DNA of 64,000 nucleotides, taken from contig CM067367.1 in assembly GCA_034401795.1 (NCBI GenBank), positions 51,724,884 through 51,788,883 of the forward strand. Reading direction: 5' to 3'. Below, in pieces: positions 52,378 through 62,468 of the stretch. The position numbers and the translations under genes were made by a program. Numbering within the stretch: position 1 is the first letter of the stretch; each line of letters opens with the position of its first letter. The notes beneath the pieces were generated by a model that saw only the letters and a program-made list of their open reading frames with translations, was not told where the DNA came from and did not search any database. Source of the stretch: Chaetoderma sp. LZ-2023a. Its lineage: Eukaryota > Mollusca > Caudofoveata > Chaetodermatida > Chaetodermatidae.

Positions 52378-53080
52378 CACAAAGAGATTCTAAATTGTTA
52401 GTTTGCTTGCAGCTATTGGGAGAAGTTCGTCAAGGGATTTCTTTTCCTCGTTTATCAAGTCCACATCGTCGGCATATTCCATCTCTAGCGGCATTCCCAG
52501 TATTGACACTGGGGGTTTGGTCTTGTTAAATTGTCCCACACGGATTTCGATGCAGCAGCAGCAAGGTAACAGGTGAAAAGCACCGGAGATAGACCATCTC
52601 CCTGTGTCTCAAACTCTACAGACTTCACTGACTTGACTCGTACTCTCAGCTTGGTGTCTGCAAGCAGTAGTCTCATTAGTCGTAGCTCATCTTCACTGCA
52701 ACTGGCCTGACGTAGTACATCTAGGATTCTTGAGCGTTTAATTATGTCGAAGGCTCGTGACATGTCAATGCCCATTTTGTGGAAATCCCAGTGTTTGGAC
52801 ATGGCTACCGACACAAGTATGCGTTGAGCCCATACAATATCTGCGCAGCTGCGTCCGCGTTTGAAGCCACTTTGACATGATCCGGTGAAGTCAACTATCT
52901 TGTCTCAGATGCGGCATAGAGTAACATGGATAGGGCTTTCAGTATACTGTTGAGGAGCTCAATGGGCCGCAGATTGGCTGGTGGGCCATGTGGCTTCTAG
53001 GGCTTAGGTAGTGCGATAAGGGTGCCAAAATACCAAAGGAACACGTGCTTGGTGGAGGCAAGCTGTCTATCTGCATAGTG
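52378..53080 (-). pseudogene. LINE reverse transcriptase, N-terminal and catalytic part (right of the LTR insertion)
   Basis: The minus-strand translation, with frame shifts, runs from LIALPKP and PANLRPIELLNSILKALSML through CQSGFKRGRSCADIVWAQRI, motif A GIDMSRAFDIIKRSRIL, motif B QGDGLSPVLFTCYLAAA, to motif C MEYADDVDLINEEK at about 52440-52495. The longest single frame is 52485-52814. Motif C is in a different frame from motif B, so the gene was broken independently of the LTR insertion. The 5' end near 53080 is typical LINE truncation. The protein continues at 44137 on the other side of the LTR element. Confidence 0.82.
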
Positions 53081-53179
53081 AAATAAAAACATTACAAGTG
53101 GGAAAACATTTTAAGTTTTATTTTTTTAAAGGTTTGTATCAGACGGATGGTGAATCTACCGCTAGTATAAGATCTTATT

Positions 53180-53440
53180 AGAAAATGTCATCAGCGACTT
53201 GCGTTTACCCCTTTAACACTGATAGCAGCCAAAAAACAGCTTCCGCAGTGGTCTAGAGAAATGTCCATTTGCAAACCAAGAGAAATCCATTTTTGAAAAT
53301 TTACCACTGGAATGACTGGCTCGATAACCGAGCCAGTCAATTCAGTGGTAAATTTCCAAAATAGTCTTCTCTTGGTGTGCAAATTGACATTTTCTGCGAG
53401 AAAAATTTAATTTTCATGAGAAAATTCAAGAGTTAAATGG
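53180..53440. repeat. Palindromic repeat family 2, best-preserved copy
   Basis: Inner palindrome at 53291-53352: TTTACCACTGGAATGACTGG, CTCGATAACCGAG, CCAGTCAATTCAGTGGTAAA. Outer arms GCAAACCAAGAGAA and TTCTCTTGGTGTGCAAA are also complementary, so the whole 53262-53390 folds back. 53440-53815 has no recognised feature. Confidence 0.75.
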
Positions 53441-53814
53441 TTAAGATGTCTTGTCGACTATAGGCCAAAGTTCAAATCGCCCAAGTCATTGACTTTGGAC
53501 GCAAAGCCTGGAACAAGCCACGGTGAAAGGGATGGTAATGTAGTATATCTTCTTGTTAAAGTGCAGGACGACTTGTCACTTATTTGAGGAATCGTTCTGT
53601 GCCTAGAAGGACAATCGTAGAAAGCTACTCTCCCGTAAACAACTTGTCAAATAATTGCCTGATTATGCTGGTGATGACATAATTTTCCAATGTACTTCAT
53701 GACCATCTAATCAACCTTCAGATTGGGTTTTGCGTATCAAATCTGGCTTCCAAGGATCTCATATATCAGATACGCGACTTTGATGTCAGTAGTTATATAT
53801 ATGGTGCTTCAGAA

Positions 53815-54135
53815 CAGAACGTGGTGGGAGCTGCCGATCCATGATCCTTTGCTACAGGAGGGAGGTGGGCTGTCAGAGCAGGTCAGAACAGAGGCGATCA
53901 CATGTAATGTAGGAGGCCGACTATTGTAGTCTGTTCTAATCAGTCGGAGCTGCCGATCCACGATCCGCGACTACAGGAGGGAGGTGGGCTGTCAGAATAG
54001 GTCAGAACAGAGGCGGTCACATGCAATGTAGGAGGCCGAATGTTGTAGACTGTTTTAATCGGTGGGCGCTGCCGATCGCAGATCGGCGGCTACAGGAGGG
54101 AGGTGGGTTATAAGAACAGAGGCGTGATAACGTTG
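53815..54135 (+). repeat. Tandem repeat, about 120 bp unit, 2.6 copies
   Basis: Units start near 53822, 53943 and 54063 with GAGCTGCCGATCCA, continue ACAGGAGGGAGGTGGG, GTCAGAACAGAGGCG, CACATGTAATGTAGGAGGCC, and end TTGTAGTCTGTTCTAATC. The third is cut short. It lies next to the compact gene block that starts at 54.3 kb. Confidence 0.8.
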
Positions 54136-54308
54136 TAGCAGTTCCTTATAACTTACCTGACCCAGCTGGGCACATGAACATCTATAATTCCGTATTAGAG
54201 AAATGACTTCCTAAGTATATCTTGCAAGTTATTTTATGAGCTATTTTATGAGACATCTTATGAAACATTTTATGAAACAACATAGCTATAACATTATAAA
54301 ATTGAAAA

Positions 54309-55030
54309 ATGCCTATCCTCTGTATTGAAGATATTATTTCCACTTTTCAAAAAGCTGAACAATCAGGTCTTCCGTTAAGCAATGTTTTACCAATCGACTG
54401 GGCCCATATTAGAGCCGGGAAATATAATGTTAAGTACGTGGGTGTCTTTATCGTGATAGATGGACATCGTTATCCATTACATTACCATTTTAAGGGAGAG
54501 AAGCATGTAGGCCGCTTAACAGCATCCCATGGTCGGAATTCCTCTCCTCAACTTCAAGTTCAGAAATATCCAACCGTAGAGTATGAAGGGGTTGCTAAGC
54601 CTGGTGAGAAAACCAGCAATCTATGCACATTGTTTAACTATATAAACAAAGATTTCTCCGATGAGGTCCATCGGATGATCCATGGCAAACGTATTGGAAT
54701 CATCAACACATCAAATACAATGCCTAACTTGAGAGTAGTCAACATGACTCAGGATCTAATCTCAGATAAAGCACTCATGAACATAAATTCGATGAAGTCA
54801 GAGAGCCTATGGGTAAATACTATGATAAATCCAACAATAACGAGCGGATATCTGTGACTGATGAGAATATACATCTAGTCTGCACGTCCAGGTCGATACA
54901 CTCCGGGATTATTAATGGTTCCGCAGTTGTACTTTCAAGCATGGGAATCACTTTACCAATGAAAATTCTGGTAGACATAATTGAATATCCTCCTAAAAGA
55001 AAAGCGTATAGCATAGTTGTCTTTTATTAA
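54309..55030 (+). pseudogene. Unrecognised gene 1 of the compact block, one frameshift
   Basis: The first part is a 182-aa frame from ATG at 54309 (MPILCIEDIISTFQKAEQSG). After a frame change at about 54800-54815 a second frame runs to 55030 (RISVTDENIHLVC ... PPKRKAYSIVVFY). The two halves read as one protein of about 240 aa. No domain recognised. It ends 125 bp before the end of the opposing gene at 55156, so the two converge. Intronless. Confidence 0.5.
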
Positions 55031-55155
55031 CTTCTTGCCACAGAGAGAAATGCGTTTTAAGCAAGATTTTATAAGTGTAGCCTGGGAAGCAGCCCAGCTG
55101 GGGAAGATTGTGAGAGGGTGCACGATATATATCATCATCATCATCATCATCATCA

Positions 55156-55464
55156 TCATTCGATAGCATCATCCATATTGATACTGTGGATCATTAACAG
55201 ATGATCTAAATACTGTCTTAGTTCTTTCATTGCCATTGCAGTCAGTGGATAGCGTCTAACTCCTAACTCAGTGCCTGGTGGTGTTTTTCGGGTGAGTAAC
55301 TCGTCTACTACTATTGCGAATGATAGGTAAGGAGAATCTCTCCAGAACTCCAGCGATTTATTTGCATAATCGCCCAGGTCATGTAATGATCTTGCCACTT
55401 TTTCTCGCTGTACCGCGCAACCTACACCATGCATGTAGCTCCATAGCTCTTCAGGATAGCCCAT
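55156..55464 (-). CDS. Unrecognised gene 2 of the compact block
   Basis: 102 aa from ATG (MGYPEELWSYMHGVGCAVQR ... SPYLSFAIVVDELLTRKTPP). No signal peptide or clear membrane segment. The end overlaps a short (ATC)n run at 55132-55160, so the natural C-terminus may be altered. Composition and codon use look protein-like. I do not recognise the fold. Could be a fragment of a longer gene. Confidence 0.45.
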   Translation of the reverse strand: MGYPEELWSYMHGVGCAVQREKVARSLHDLGDYANKSLEFWRDSPYLSFAIVVDELLTRKTPPGTELGVRRYPLTAMAMKELRQYLDHLLMIHSINMDDAIE

Positions 55465-56449
55465 GGTTGAGATTCAGATTCAGTTAGCTTGATTACCTAG
55501 ACAGTTGCATTTCTCTAATAGGGCATCACCTGGTGGTGGCGTGTTCTGAAACACTCTATATATAACTACTAGCTTCTGATAATGAAGCAGTATCTCGTGC
55601 CGAACGTTCATTTAGAGAGAGAGACATCCTTAGTGGTATACCGATCATCTGTGATCAATCACATATTACATACAGACAAAGGTGTGATAAGGTAGCAGCA
55701 AACAAAACATAAAATTAAAAAAACTAAAAAAACTAAACAAACTATAAAACTCCCAGACCCCACCTGTTTGGGAGAACCCCCACATTATCGCCGGCCGGCC
55801 TGTCTCTCTCTCTCTCTCTCTCTCTCTTTCTGCGGGTTTTTTTTTATGTGGGCTTGTGCCTGACCCACACTGGGGAGGGGGATCCCTCGTTGCCCCTACC
55901 TTTTTTTCTGGCATTGCACCTCTACACTAGTGCGTACCATTTGAATTTGTTTCGAACTGGGTACCATCTAGCACAGGTCTTTTGAGAGATTTGAACCATG
56001 GTTTTTCATTAGAATTCAGCGCTGTTATGAACTGAACCAACGGGGAACTGATAACTAGCTTACAAATAATGATAATTTGTTATGTATTATTAGTGAAATA
56101 TTACTCCCAATCACATAGAAATTACACACACTACAGTTCTTACCGAATTAATACTATCATCATAAAACACCTACAAACGACAATACTGCTCCAAAAGATA
56201 TAGACCAAGCTGTTGTGTAGATTTTTTCCTTAGAATATTCATATCATACACAACGCATAACAGGTTATCAGCTAAATCTAGGTCATTTTTCAATTAATGC
56301 GTACATAACTGAGATAGCTAATGCGTTGTAGTATATGTCGAATTACACTTAAAATCGGTGGTTCAAATCTCGCTATTATATATGTGGTATTAGTAAATGT
56401 TATTGAGAGTAAGAGTATTGCCAGATAGTAGAGCAAGCTGGGCAACTTG
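55465..56449. other. No gene recognised; (CT)n at 55801
   Basis: A (TC)n run at 55801-55829 and AAACTAAAAAAACT repeats near 55715. The remainder is unique and shows no supported frame. Confidence 0.4.
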
Positions 56450-56602
56450 ATGATGATTGATGATGATTGATGATGATGATTAATGTTGATTGATGATGAT
56501 GATTGATTATGATGATTAATGATGATGATTGTTGATGATTGATGATGGATGATGATGATTGATGATGATTGATGATGACGATTGATGATTATTGATGATG
56601 AT

Positions 56603-56701
<99 letters not shown>

Positions 56702-56805
56702 GATGCTGATATGAAGATGATTGATGATTGATGATGATCATTGATGATGATTGATGATTGGTGATGATTTATGATGTTGATGATATGATGATGATTGATG
56801 ATGAC

Positions 56806-56836
<31 letters not shown>

Positions 56837-56940
56837 GATGCTGATATGAAGATGATTGATGACTGATGATGATCCTTGATGATGATTGATGATTGGTGAT
56901 GATTTATGATGTTGATGATTTGATGATGATTGATGATGAC

Positions 56941-56977
<37 letters not shown>

Positions 56978-57128
56978 GATGATGATGATGATGATGATGA
57001 TGATTGATGATTGATGATGATTGATGATGATTGATGAAGATATGATGATTGATGATGATTGATGATGCTGATGAGATGCTGATGAGATGATGATGATTGA
57101 TGATTATTGATGATGATTGATGATGAGA
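56450..57128. repeat. (GAT)n / GATGATTGAT array
   Basis: About 680 bp of GAT repeats, with a larger duplicated block: GCTGATATGAAGATGATTGA at 56703 recurs at 56840. The long Ile/His/Ser frames on the minus strand are artefacts. Confidence 0.95.
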
Positions 57129-57174
57129 GACATAAATACATGCCACGCCTCATGCGTCCATATAAGCAAACTAA

Positions 57175-57474
57175 TCAAATAAACACATAGTCATGCCCAG
57201 CGTTCACTTGGCAGAATGTTAAAGTGCCTAACATCTGCACCACACCAAGGCAGACTCTAGCATGTTCACAGGTGACACAGAGAATCTGATGTTGTAGCGG
57301 GAACCGCGGGTGTAGACAACCCCGCCCTACCATTTCTACACCATAGAAGTGGCAGGAAGACTCAATTTCCACACGTGAGTGAAATCGGTCGTATATAATT
57401 TTCCGCAGATGGTCACGGAAGGGATTGTACTGGGGCTCGTCTCGGAAGTGGGCCCACTTGGCATCTAATATCAT
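57175..57474 (-). CDS. Unrecognised gene 3 of the compact block
   Basis: 99 aa from ATG at 57474 (MILDAKWAHFRDEPQYNPFR ...). The first two thirds are polar and protein-like with several Cys/His (SCHFYGVEM, HQILCVTCEHARV). It lies 66 bp downstream of the end of gene 4 on the same strand, as in an operon-like or viral layout. No family name can be given. The C-terminus may be eroded near the GAT array. Confidence 0.45.
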   Translation of the reverse strand: MILDAKWAHFRDEPQYNPFRDHLRKIIYDRFHSRVEIESSCHFYGVEMVGRGCLHPRFPLQHQILCVTCEHARVCLGVVQMLGTLTFCQVNAGHDYVFI

Positions 57475-58224
57475 GGCTGTCTATGAGGCAACCACCAGAG
57501 GTGTGAGCAGTACCATAATCAACATCCTATATATGGATGGTTAACCGAACAAGGTGATCCCGTCGAGAAATATATGTGTCATATCGAGCCCTGTGCTGTC
57601 CTCGATGCCGATCTTCATCCCATCTGGGGGAGGGCTTAGCCGCTTCACTTTACCACCAGCTAGAAGCCGCAGCTCTAGCACAATATGGGTTGTTCGCGGA
57701 CTTGTGAGCCCAATACGCTCGAGCAGCTTCACCGAGCCCTTCGTATTCGAGGAGTGCGACACACCCTCAACCTGTAAGACACCCTCCTGAATATTGATAG
57801 CTTCCTCTGGTCCATCAAAGGGGCGACGCAGCAGGAGCTTTCGTCCAGTGACCCCAATCCTATGATCCACTACAACTAGAGTTGTGCCCTGTGCTATATA
57901 GGTCAGGAAAGATGTCCCCATGTTATAAAGCTTCTGGATCATGCCATCCTTCTTCACAATGCTGGAGAGTGGGGTGACCTCCAGGCAGGCTTGGGGGCAA
58001 GTGCAAATGCATTTTATTTGAATTTGAATTCATTTGCAATTAAATGCAATTATGAACTTTCCGACGCATTTGCATTTGCACTTGCATTTGAATCTCATGT
58101 TTTTACATGTGCATTTGCATTTGCTTAAAAATGGTTGCATTTGCATTTGAGTTTTCAAAAGCATTTGATTTTTTCAAATGCACTACTTCTTTCATTTTGC
58201 ATTTTTTTCAAAATAGGATGGTGC

Positions 58225-58292
58225 CTAGCTGCTGCTGCTGCTATAAATAGCAGTCAAAGGACCCAGTCAAATTAATTTCAAAATATTCAACC
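58225..58292. repeat. Palindromic repeat family 1 fragment inside the hAT element
   Basis: GCTGCTGCTGCTATAAATAG, then ACCCAGTCAAATTAATTTCA and AAATATTCAACC. One arm only. Confidence 0.6.
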
Positions 58293-58429
58293 AAATTATT
58301 GGTTAAATCATAAAAATAGCATTTCTGTTGCTAGAAATTAGAAGTTTAATTCCCTGTGATTTATTAACACATTTTACTCTGAATTTCTTAACATGTAGCT
58401 CTCAGCCATAAATAATATATATACGTACG

Positions 58430-58457
58430 TACGTGCGTGCGTGCGTGCGTGCGTGAG

Positions 58458-58505
<48 letters not shown>

Positions 58506-58531
58506 TACGTGCGTGCGTGCGTGCGTGCGTG
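58430..58531. repeat. (GTGC)n microsatellite inside the hAT element
   Basis: CGTGCGTGCGTG repeats. 58532-59150 shows no supported gene; a 72-aa frame at 58760-58978 is unsupported. Confidence 0.95.
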
Positions 58532-59149
58532 TGCAAAATCATGTATATTTTGAAATTATTCTAGTTTAGATCAGTTGAGATCTTAGCAAGCCAACACATT
58601 TCAGTTAATTTGTTTCTGAGAAAATCTACAGCAATCTATCTTTAAAGTACAATAAATATGATCACCTTCTAAATAGTAAGGAATGGGTGCCTCAATTCTC
58701 TTGTCCAATGTATTGACCCTTTAACACCTACATACGAATCCACTGAAATCATTGGCTCAGTGATCGTCTTCTCTCGTCAGCAAATGGGCATTTGTAAAGA
58801 CCACGACAAGTTCCAGTTTGGGCATAAAAGGGTTAGTAAAACAATTGGACTAAATGTTGTTGCTGCGTTAATCAATATGTTGATTTTCAGGAAAATTAAT
58901 AATATTCATACAATCATTGTTTTAAAGAACCGCAATCTTGTGGCCCCAAAATACAGGTGGTCACTAGAGCACTTTTGACTGTACAATCGGTTCAACAAGT
59001 ACTCACTATATCCTTTTGTCAAGATCCTTTCAAAGTCATTATTGTAAGCTTAGTAATATATCTCTGGTTGCTCAATCTATGAATAGAGTATTATGTTGTT
59101 AACTCCATTCATACAGAAATCTCTTAATCCTTAATTTGTCAAGATTGGC

Positions 59150-59290
59150 CTTTTGAATGTCCATTTGCATTACAAGAGAAAACAATTTTTGAAAATATAT
59201 GACTGATATGACTGGCTTGGTAATCGAGTCAGTCATTCCAGTGGTAAATCTTCAAAGATTATCTTCCTGGAATGCAAATAGACATTTGCC
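59150..59290. repeat. Palindromic repeat family 2 copy inside the hAT element
   Basis: GAATGTCCATTTGCATTACA, AGAGAAAACAATTTTTGAAA, GACTGGCTTGGTAATCGAGT with CAGTCATTCCAGTGGTAAAT and GAATGCAAATAGACATTTGC. The arms are complementary over the full length. A second copy lies at 59785-59900 with GCGAGCCAGTCATTCCAGTG. Confidence 0.7.
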
Positions 59291-59469
59291 AAGATCAATA
59301 AATATTAGATGCTGATAATTCTGCATGACACGTTCACCCATTGTGATTAGAAGCGCTTGTCATACAGTCTGACTATACACTCATACTCAGTCATGTGTTA
59401 TCTCAGCCATAGGAGTTAACATTTAAACATTTGAATTCTGAAATGCGAGAATCTTAATTCAGGTATTAA

Positions 59470-59710
59470 ACAAGCTGGTGAATATTTTGAAACAAATTTG
59501 ACTGAAAACCTTTGCCTACAGCTGTATTTTGAATGTAATTTGACTGGAAACTGATGCTTCCATAGGCACAGCAGCTATCACTCAAACTACTTTCCAGATA
59601 TTGAACATTATATTTGATAATTATTTTGAAAGTAAATTGACTGGCACATGTTGTTTCCATGGACACAATAGCGATCAGCGAAATTACATTCAAAATAGTC
59701 AACAGAAATC
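59470..59710. repeat. Three nested, degraded cores of palindromic repeat family 1
   Basis: TATTTTGAAACAAATTTGAC at 59483, TTTTGAATGTAATTTGACTG at 59526 and ATTTTGAAAGTAAATTGACT at 59623, each with a partner arm (ACTCAAACTACTTTCCAGAT; CGAAATTACATTCAAAATAG). They look inserted into each other. Confidence 0.55.
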
Positions 59711-60891
59711 CGAAAATTAAATTCTCTAGTGGTTAAAGGTGAAATAGGTAATATTTTTTTCATAGAAAAGTTCCATTTCAGACAAATAGATTATTTTTGA
59801 AAGGTTTACACTGCAATTACTAGTTCGATAAGCGAGCCAGTCATTCCAGTGGTAAAATTTCAAAAATATTCTTTTCTTGGTCTGAAAATTGACATTCTTT
59901 AAAATCAATACAGAAGCTGTGTTTGGTCAGTATGGCCATTCCTGTCTTAATAGTAATATGCTTTTCTATTATTCATATTCAGTAGTACATGTACTGTTGT
60001 TTATCCTGCATAAATAATTTGTAAATCTAAAAGAAATGGATTATTTAAATTTCCAACAGTGATTATTCAAAAAACTAAAATCATTTCTCATACGTTAAAA
60101 CCCACTACATGATTATGTTACAAAATGTTTTCCCAAAGATAGTCACTCCCAGCAGACGCATAGTTGGCAGATGCATACTACGGTGTTCATTAATTTCAGT
60201 CCACATATTCAAATGTTGCACTTGCATTTGAATAAGTTGCAAATTGCATTTGCATTTAAATGCAATCGAGTTAGGCTGCATGTGCACTTGCATTTGCATT
60301 TTAATCATTTGCAAACATTTACATTAGCATTTAAATGCAATACCCCGCACTTGTGCCCAAGCCTGCCTCCAGGTCAATAACCGCTGGAGGTCTATATAGT
60401 GGCACCTACGCTCGCCACTTACAACCAGGTCCAGCGCGATACCACACCCCGTTCTTTTCGAAGACTACCTGCAGCTGTTTCGCCAGGGTCAACACCACAC
60501 CATCATTTGACATTGGTGGGGCATGCTTCACAGTCGGCTCTAAAACATGAAAGCTGAGATCAGCGTACAAATTGTTAACATCCTCAACCTTGTCTGGTTC
60601 CTGTTCCATCAGGGGGTGGATGATGAATTTCTTCGGGAAGTCATAGCGGAACACTATTTTGTCCCCATCTCTCTCTCTCCCTCGACGCAGACGTTACTTC
60701 GAGACATCCTTTATGTCAGTGAGCAGCTCTACACCATCTCCACCGACGGGATGGTGGGAGAATGTCTTGGAGTCTGCTACATATTGGAGGACGAACGACT
60801 TGCCATCGCTTTCCTTAACCTTGGCGGCATCAATGTCGTACACGTCCACGAGATCAGCTAGACCGGTTGAGTGAGCAGATATAGGCTCCAT

Positions 60892-60926
60892 TATATATAT
60901 ATATATATATGGTTTAAACGGAGTTT
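60892..60926. promoter_or_regulatory. Short AT-rich divergent intergenic region
   Basis: A run of (TA) repeats (60893-60910) in the 35-bp gap between the ATG of gene 4 (minus) and the ATG of gene 5 (plus). It could hold TATA-type promoter elements for both, or be a plain microsatellite. Confidence 0.3.
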
Positions 60927-61241
60927 ATGGCTGTGCCGATTGTCCGATTGCTGCTCCAAAATGGTGAGAATGTCATCAGACCATCTCTAGTTGGTAGACG
61001 TGTGGTTCAGTATCGCATAGAATGGGTTCTTTTCCAACTAGCTCAGCATTCCACCACATACGTACACGCCGATGTGTTACATCCGCCATCAGTCGGTATC
61101 TACAAGATCTCACTGATTGAAGTAGGGTTAGACGTGATAGAATATCTGCCAGGAGCCACCAGCAAACTGTGGAAAGCGATCAGCCCCAACATGTTCACCC
61201 ACGTAAATCACCTGTTTGATAGCTCCACCATTAGTCTATAA
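60927..61241 (+). CDS. Unrecognised gene 5 of the compact block
   Basis: 104 aa, ATG at 60927 (MAVPIVRLLLQNGENVIRPS), uninterrupted. Mixed hydrophobic and polar, no clear membrane segment. It starts 35 bp from divergent gene 4 and ends 68 bp before gene 6 on the same strand. I do not recognise it. The ending (DSSTISL) may be natural. Confidence 0.5.
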   Translation: MAVPIVRLLLQNGENVIRPSLVGRRVVQYRIEWVLFQLAQHSTTYVHADVLHPPSVGIYKISLIEVGLDVIEYLPGATSKLWKAISPNMFTHVNHLFDSSTISL

Positions 61242-61309
61242 GCCAGCATGGATGGTCTGTCGGATGCCCAATTTGAGTTTACACTGCTATTACTTAATGA
61301 CCTATCCCT

Positions 61310-61780
61310 ATGGCAGATATAGCAGTACCGGAAATGTGTTGTCGACAAGAAGGCGAGCGACTGCAGCGGGTGAGCTGGTATGAACAGACCGCCAAAGAGG
61401 CAAGGAGACGAAGGGACTGCAACTCTGTCCAAGAATATGAGAGCCTCATCTGGCAGGAGGAGAGCATCGTAGGGCCGAACTTGTATGATTACTTGGATGA
61501 TGGGTATGATGAATCTGTAGAAGTTCTGCAGTGGGAATAGGAGAGAATGCAAAAGTATAAATCCAAGAAATTCCACCAACGGCGCCCATACTATCAGAGT
61601 GGCAAGGTGAACTTGCAGATGGCACGGCTGTGAAAGCAATTGGCCCCTGACATTATGCAGGATGAGGGGTGTTTGAGCGAGGTATGTCTCCACACCAACA
61701 AGCTCGTTTGGTTCGCCAGGCTTTCCAAGATGACTCCCACAGTGACTCATCAGCAGATCCTACAGGTGATGCAGAGCTAG
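61310..61780 (+). pseudogene. Unrecognised gene 6 of the compact block, two in-frame stops
   Basis: ATG at 61310 (MADIAVPEMCCRQEGERLQR). One frame can be read for 156 codons to TAG at 61778, interrupted by TAG at 61538 (after VEVLQWE) and TGA near 61633. Sequence before, between and after the stops is equally protein-like (NLYDYLDDGYDES; HTNKLVWFARLSKMTPTVTH). Both stops could come from single C-to-T changes, which suggests decay of an originally intact gene. Highly charged, probably helical. Function unknown. Confidence 0.55.
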
Positions 61781-61805
61781 CTCGAGTTTAAGAACTAGCT
61801 ATACC

Positions 61806-62420
61806 ATGGATAAATCGGAATGGCGAAAGCAGCCAGAACTATATCCGGCATTAGCGCCTGAGGAGGGTGGTACAGTCCATGGCTGGCGACTCCACAGATT
61901 GACATCATCAGACAGAATCTTGTTCATGAGACAGAAAAGTACAGCAGAACACGCAGGCGATATAAAACAGCCTACAACAGTCTAGCACACACAACCACAG
62001 CTGCGGGTGTGATTGGAGCCAGTGCTGGTCTGACCGCCGTTTCCACCCTTGCTACAGGGGTGGGTCTTATCATTGCTATCTGGCTGGGGGGTGACCCTTG
62101 CCACTACTGTCCTGGCCACTGGCTTGGTGGTTGGACAGCGTCAGATCACCAGGAAGCTGGAGAGGCATGCTAAGTATGTAACACTAGCACAGAGCAGCCT
62201 ACGGGCTATCGACGAGACTGTCATCAACGCGCTCGAGGATGGGAAGGTCAGTGATGAAGACTACCACCATATATTGAAGCTCCAAACCCGGTACCGCACA
62301 GAGAAACCCAAAGTGCGCCAGCAATACCTCAAAGGCTCTAGCGGGCGGATGGACATGGAGGAGTTAAAAAAAGAGATACTGCGGCGGGACCGCATCGAAG
62401 ATCTCTACGGTACCAAATAG
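61806..62420 (+). pseudogene. Unrecognised gene 7 of the compact block: membrane-protein-like, two frameshifts
   Basis: ATG at 61806 (MDKSEWRKQPELYPALAPEE). The frame changes near 61885 and again near 62085. The middle part has basic residues (YSRTRRRYKTAYNSL), then a long Gly/Ala/Thr-rich hydrophobic stretch (TAAGVIGASAGLTAVSTLAT, GVGLIIAIWLGG). The last part continues with a second hydrophobic stretch (TLATTVLATGLVVG) and a charged helical tail to LYGTK at 62420. Two or more membrane-spanning or membrane-associated helices in a small protein would suit a virion-membrane or pore-like protein, but this is inference only. Confidence 0.55.
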
Positions 62421-62468
62421 TATGTTGCGTCCATGGCTGGAACAGCGGCTTTAAGATGACTACTATAG

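Larger units (their letters stand above)
57986..60365. mobile_element. Non-autonomous hAT-type DNA transposon
   Basis: 8-bp direct repeats CCTCCAGG at 57978-57985 and 60366-60373 bound the insertion. Terminal inverted repeats are CAGGCTTGGG then GCAAGTGC on the left and GCACTTGTGCCCAAGCCTG on the right. Both ends carry many TTGCATTTG-type subterminal repeats (about 58000-58200 and 60210-60345). An 8-bp duplication with CAGG-starting ends is the hAT signature. No transposase frame was found. Its interior holds copies of repeat families 1 and 2 and a (GCGT)n tract. Confidence 0.88.
57541..60891 (-). pseudogene. Unrecognised gene 4 of the compact block, split by a hAT-type element
   Basis: N-terminal part: ATG at 60891 (MEPISAHSTGLADLVDVYDI) to about 60700, then a frame change. 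The next part is 60660-60374 (FPKKFIIHPLMEQEPDKVED ... VVFEKNGVWYRAG), with an in-frame TAG near 60410. Then comes the 2380-bp insertion (57986-60365). The frame resumes at 57977 (VTPLSSIVKKDGMIQKLYNM) and runs to a stop at 57541 (ends GLDMTHIFLDGITLFG). Without the insertion and breaks it would be a protein of about 315 aa, rich in beta-type sequence. It is unrecognised; a structural protein of a virus-like element is one possibility. Divergent from gene 5 across a 35-bp TATATA-rich gap. Confidence 0.6.

Noticed and set aside
56290..57153. 287-aa Ile/His/Ser frame
   Set aside because: Pure artefact of the GAT repeat array.
57986..60365. hAT-type insertion considered as a Polinton or LTR element
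   Set aside because: 8-bp duplication, CAGG ends and lack of LTRs or RT/integrase fit hAT; no other class signature seen.
61208..61750. 180-aa minus-strand frame
   Set aside because: Antisense to gene 6, whose plus frame with start context and neighbouring spacing is more protein-like.
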